Below are positions 61,174 through 64,000 of a DNA stretch of 64,000 nucleotides, piece by piece. This DNA is from an uncultured Rikenella sp. (GTDB taxonomy: Bacteria > Bacteroidota > Bacteroidia > Bacteroidales > Rikenellaceae): assembly GCA_947627885.1 (NCBI GenBank), contig CANQXP010000003.1:20328-84327 (forward strand), given 5' to 3'. A program made the translations under genes and the position numbers. The notes under the pieces are model-generated. The model searched no databases, had not been told where the DNA came from, and saw only the letters and a program-made list of their open reading frames with translations. Positions within the stretch are counted from its first letter, which is position 1, and the number at the start of each line of letters is the position of its first letter.

Positions 61174-61914
61174 ATGCAGGAAGTAACCCGGCATTATCTA
61201 AGGAGCAGAGAATTATCCATTCAGGTCGGTCTGAATGGATTTTCTTTTGTCGTGTTCGACATCTCGCCCGCCATGGGCGGGGAGGCGATCCTGCGTTCCG
61301 TGGCCTACCGTGACACGGATATGGCGTCGATCCTGGCGAGGGAACCGATGCTGACCGCCGCAGCCCCGCCGTTGGATAGGGTTTTCGTGGGATGCTCGAC
61401 GGATAACGTTCTGCTGATTCCGCAGCCCCTGTTTGAGCCGGAAAGAGCGGAACAGTACCTGAAGGCGGCTAATATGTTCGTGCCGGGGATGACGACGCTG
61501 TCGAACAACCTGCTTTCGGGGCAGGCCGCCGCAGTTTGGCAGGCGGATGCGGGATTGGTGGCAGGCCTGATGCAGTTGTATCCCGGCGCCCTCTTTTACC
61601 ACCCTCTATTACTGGAGGTGGATGCGGTGCAGGCCAACCAGGTGCATGCGGTACTGGACGGTGACCTGGTTCACCTGACCATCTACCATACCGGCCTGTA
61701 TGCCGCTGAAACGCTGCGGGCGGACACTCCGGAAGAGTTACTCTATTATATACAGAAACTGGTCAAGCACGACGGATTCACCTCTTACCGGCTGCTCCTG
61801 ACGGGGGAAGGGGCGGAGCAACTGCGGGGATTTTTCATGCGGTATTTCAGCGAAGTGGACGCCCGCGAGATCAGGTTTTACAATCATCAACGAATCAGGG
61901 AGATATGCGTATAG
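61174..61914 (+). CDS. DUF3822 family protein
   Basis: LSIQVGLNGFSFVVFD, followed directly by rsmD. Confidence 0.8.
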   Translation: MQEVTRHYLRSRELSIQVGLNGFSFVVFDISPAMGGEAILRSVAYRDTDMASILAREPMLTAAAPPLDRVFVGCSTDNVLLIPQPLFEPERAEQYLKAANMFVPGMTTLSNNLLSGQAAAVWQADAGLVAGLMQLYPGALFYHPLLLEVDAVQANQVHAVLDGDLVHLTIYHTGLYAAETLRADTPEELLYYIQKLVKHDGFTSYRLLLTGEGAEQLRGFFMRYFSEVDAREIRFYNHQRIREICV

Positions 61915-62450
61915 TAGGAGGTGCCCGCAAGCGTCGGCAGATCATTCCGCCGCGCAATTTCAGGGCCCGGCCGACGACCGATTTCGCCAAGGAAAACCTG
62001 TTCAATGTGCTCCAGAACCTGTACGATCTGGAGGAGGTGGAGGTTTTGGATCTGTTCTCCGGGACCGGCTCGATCAGTTATGAATTTGCGTCGCGCGGGG
62101 CGAAGCGGGTGGTATCGGTCGAAATGAACCCGCTGCACCAGCGCTTTATCGCGGCGACGGCCAAGGAGCTCGGCTTCGGACAGGTGCAGAGCGTCAAGAC
62201 CAATGTCTTCGTCTACCTCAAGAGCATGGCGGGAGCTGAGGCTTTCGATATCGTCTTTGCCGATCCGCCGTATGACATGGACGGGGTGGAGACATTGCCG
62301 GGGCTTGTTTTCGAGGGGGGATTTGTGCGGGACGATGGGATTTTTATTCTGGAGCATTCGGCGGAGAAAGATTTTTCGGGATTCCCAAATTTTTATGAAC
62401 GAAGAAGTTACGGAAGCGTGCAATTCTCGTTCTTCAAAAAAGAGGAATAA
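61905..62450 (+). CDS. rsmD: 16S rRNA (guanine966-N2)-methyltransferase RsmD
   Basis: MRIVGGARKRRQIIPP, RPTTDFAKENLFNVL, LDLFSGTGSISYEFASRGA, FADPPYD. Confidence 0.95.
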   Translation: MRIVGGARKRRQIIPPRNFRARPTTDFAKENLFNVLQNLYDLEEVEVLDLFSGTGSISYEFASRGAKRVVSVEMNPLHQRFIAATAKELGFGQVQSVKTNVFVYLKSMAGAEAFDIVFADPPYDMDGVETLPGLVFEGGFVRDDGIFILEHSAEKDFSGFPNFYERRSYGSVQFSFFKKEE

Positions 62451-62515
62451 AAACGGTATCGCGGTTTGCAGAATCCGGAGATTTGGTTACCTTTGCACTG
62501 CAATCGAAAAAAACT

Positions 62516-62589
62516 GGTGCGGTAGTTCAGCTGGTTAGAATACCTGCCTGTCACGCAGGGGGTCGCGAGTTCGAGTCTCGTCCGCACCG
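62516..62589 (+). tRNA. tRNA-Asp (anticodon GTC)
   Basis: GGTGCGGTAGTTCAGCTGGTTAGAATACCTGCCTGTCACGCAGGGGGTCGCGAGTTCGAGTCTCGTCCGCACCG. Confidence 0.97.
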
Positions 62590-62727
62590 CAGTGATCGAA
62601 GCGTTTACGATTCCGTAAACGCTTTTTTTGTATCCCGTTTTATCCCCGTGAACCGTAGTCCCGGCAAGATGTCCGGTAGTTCTAACGATTTCTTTCTCAA
62701 GGATTAAGATCGAAAAAATATCTGTAA

Positions 62728-62747
62728 TACGGGTAATATTATCCGTA
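62728..62747. promoter_or_regulatory. near-perfect palindrome upstream of TonB receptor promoter
   Basis: TACGGGTAATATTATCCGTA, just upstream of TTTG(62758)-17 nt-TATCTTTG(62779). Confidence 0.5.
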
Positions 62748-62791
62748 ATTTATGTAATTTGCCGAAAGTTCAGAGGGGTATCTTTGTAACG

Positions 62792-64000
62792 ATGAAAAAA
62801 AGCATATCCATAACTTTATTGACCCTCAGCCTGACTGTCCCGGTACAGGCTGAGGGTGTGGCCGATACTTTGCCGCAACGCAGGATATACGCTGCGGACG
62901 AAGTAGTCGTCACCGGCACGCGCAGCGAAACCGATGTCCGCCATTTGCCGATGACAGTTACGGTCGTGGGAAGGGAAAAGATCGAGCGAAGCAATGAACC
63001 GTCGCTGTTGCCGATCCTTTCGGAGCAGGTGCCGGGTCTTTTTACGACCAGCCGCGGGATGATGGGCTACGGTGTTTCGGGCGGTTCGGCAGGCCAGATG
63101 TCGCTGCGCGGGATCGGCGGCGCTCCGCAGGCGGGAATGCCTACGACCGGCCTGCTGGTATTGATTGACGGCCATCCGCAATATGCCGGCCTGATGGGGC
63201 ATCCCATCTCCGACGCTTACCAGTCGATGCTCGCCGAGCGCGTCGAAGTGGTGCGAGGCCCGGCGTCGGTGCTGTACGGTTCCAACGCCATGGGCGGCGT
63301 AATCAATATCGTAACCCGAAAGATGCGGGAGGACGGAGTGAAAACCCATGTGAACCTGGGGTACGGCTCTTTCAATACCTTGCAGACCGAAGCCACCAGC
63401 CGCATCCGCAAAGGGCGTTTCACCGGCATCGTCGGAGCTTCGTACAACCGCACCGACGGCCACCGGGCCGGGATGGGATTCGAGCAATACGGCGGTTATG
63501 CGAAATTGGGCTATGAAATCTCGCAGGCCTGGAACGTGTGGGCCGACGTGAACCTGACTCACTTCAACGCCTCGAATCCGGGAGAGACTTTCGATCCGCT
63601 AATTGATAACGACCAGCGCATCACGCGCGGCATGGCTTCGCTGGCTTTGGAGAACGACTACGGGCATACTTCCGGATCATTGAGCTTCTTCGCCAACTGG
63701 GGCAACCATTGGATCAACGACGGTTACCATCCCGGCGAAGAACCGCTGGACTACCGTTTTAGATCCCGCGATAAGATGCTGGGGCTTTCGTGGTTCCAGA
63801 GCGCGCAGCTGTTCCGGGGCAATCGGCTGACCGTCGGTGTGGATTATTTCCATTTCGGCGGCGATTCGTGGAACAAATACCTCGACGGTAAAAGCGATCC
63901 GATCGTGGATAAGACGCAGGACGAAGTGGCCGGTTACGTCGATTTCCGTCAGGATATCAGCAGCTGGCTGACGAAAATCGACGTAACCGGCCACTTCGTC
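62792..64000 (+). CDS. TonB-dependent outer-membrane receptor, 3' end beyond window
   Basis: signal peptide; ADEVVVTGTRSETDVRHLPMTVTVVG TonB box/plug; ERVEVVRGPASVLYGSNAMGGVINIVTRK. Not in the ORF track because no stop lies in the window. Confidence 0.95.
   Translation, partial: MKKSISITLLTLSLTVPVQAEGVADTLPQRRIYAADEVVVTGTRSETDVRHLPMTVTVVGREKIERSNEPSLLPILSEQVPGLFTTSRGMMGYGVSGGSAGQMSLRGIGGAPQAGMPTTGLLVLIDGHPQYAGLMGHPISDAYQSMLAERVEVVRGPASVLYGSNAMGGVINIVTRKMREDGVKTHVNLGYGSFNTLQTEATSRIRKGRFTGIVGASYNRTDGHRAGMGFEQYGGYAKLGYEISQAWNVWADVNLTHFNASNPGETFDPLIDNDQRITRGMASLALENDYGHTSGSLSFFANWGNHWINDGYHPGEEPLDYRFRSRDKMLGLSWFQSAQLFRGNRLTVGVDYFHFGGDSWNKYLDGKSDPIVDKTQDEVAGYVDFRQDISSWLTKIDVTGHFV

Overview
This 64 kb window looks like a Bacteroidales chromosome, most like Alistipes/Rikenellaceae. 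That placement is an inference from the protein families, TAnnTTTG promoter boxes and gene content. About 48 kb is dense, GC-rich core or semi-core sequence: catalase, GH84, GH2, PoxB, GdhA, LrgAB, an AraC-controlled redox/electrophile-type cluster, GadB, GuaB, SurE, L19, a RecD-like helicase, RsmD, a TonB receptor and three tRNAs. Two accessory regions stand out. (1) About 26.4-33.4 kb carries a C10 peptidase, tandem lipoproteins, a papain-like lipoprotein and an O-antigen-ligase/TPR protein, with two decayed gene duplicates. (2) About 34.6-50.02 kb is an AT-rich defence/mobile-element graveyard. It holds an ApeA-like HEPN gene split by one in-frame TAA, a truncated HsdS + AAA ATPase + HNH module with several lesions, a fused nuclease-methyltransferase RM system whose HsdS is split by one in-frame TAG, an HhH/PD-(D/E)XK-like nuclease, an integrase with a stop and two frameshifts, and a second integrase remnant fused into the signal peptide of a DUF3298 gene. 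Other notable items are 21-bp-spaced CGGATTAC direct repeats that look like the operator of the local AraC regulator, a resolvase-fold protein lacking the catalytic serine next to poxB, a duplicated GIY-YIG-like protein, and promoters that imply leaderless mRNAs. All family calls come from reading the sequences; no database search was run.
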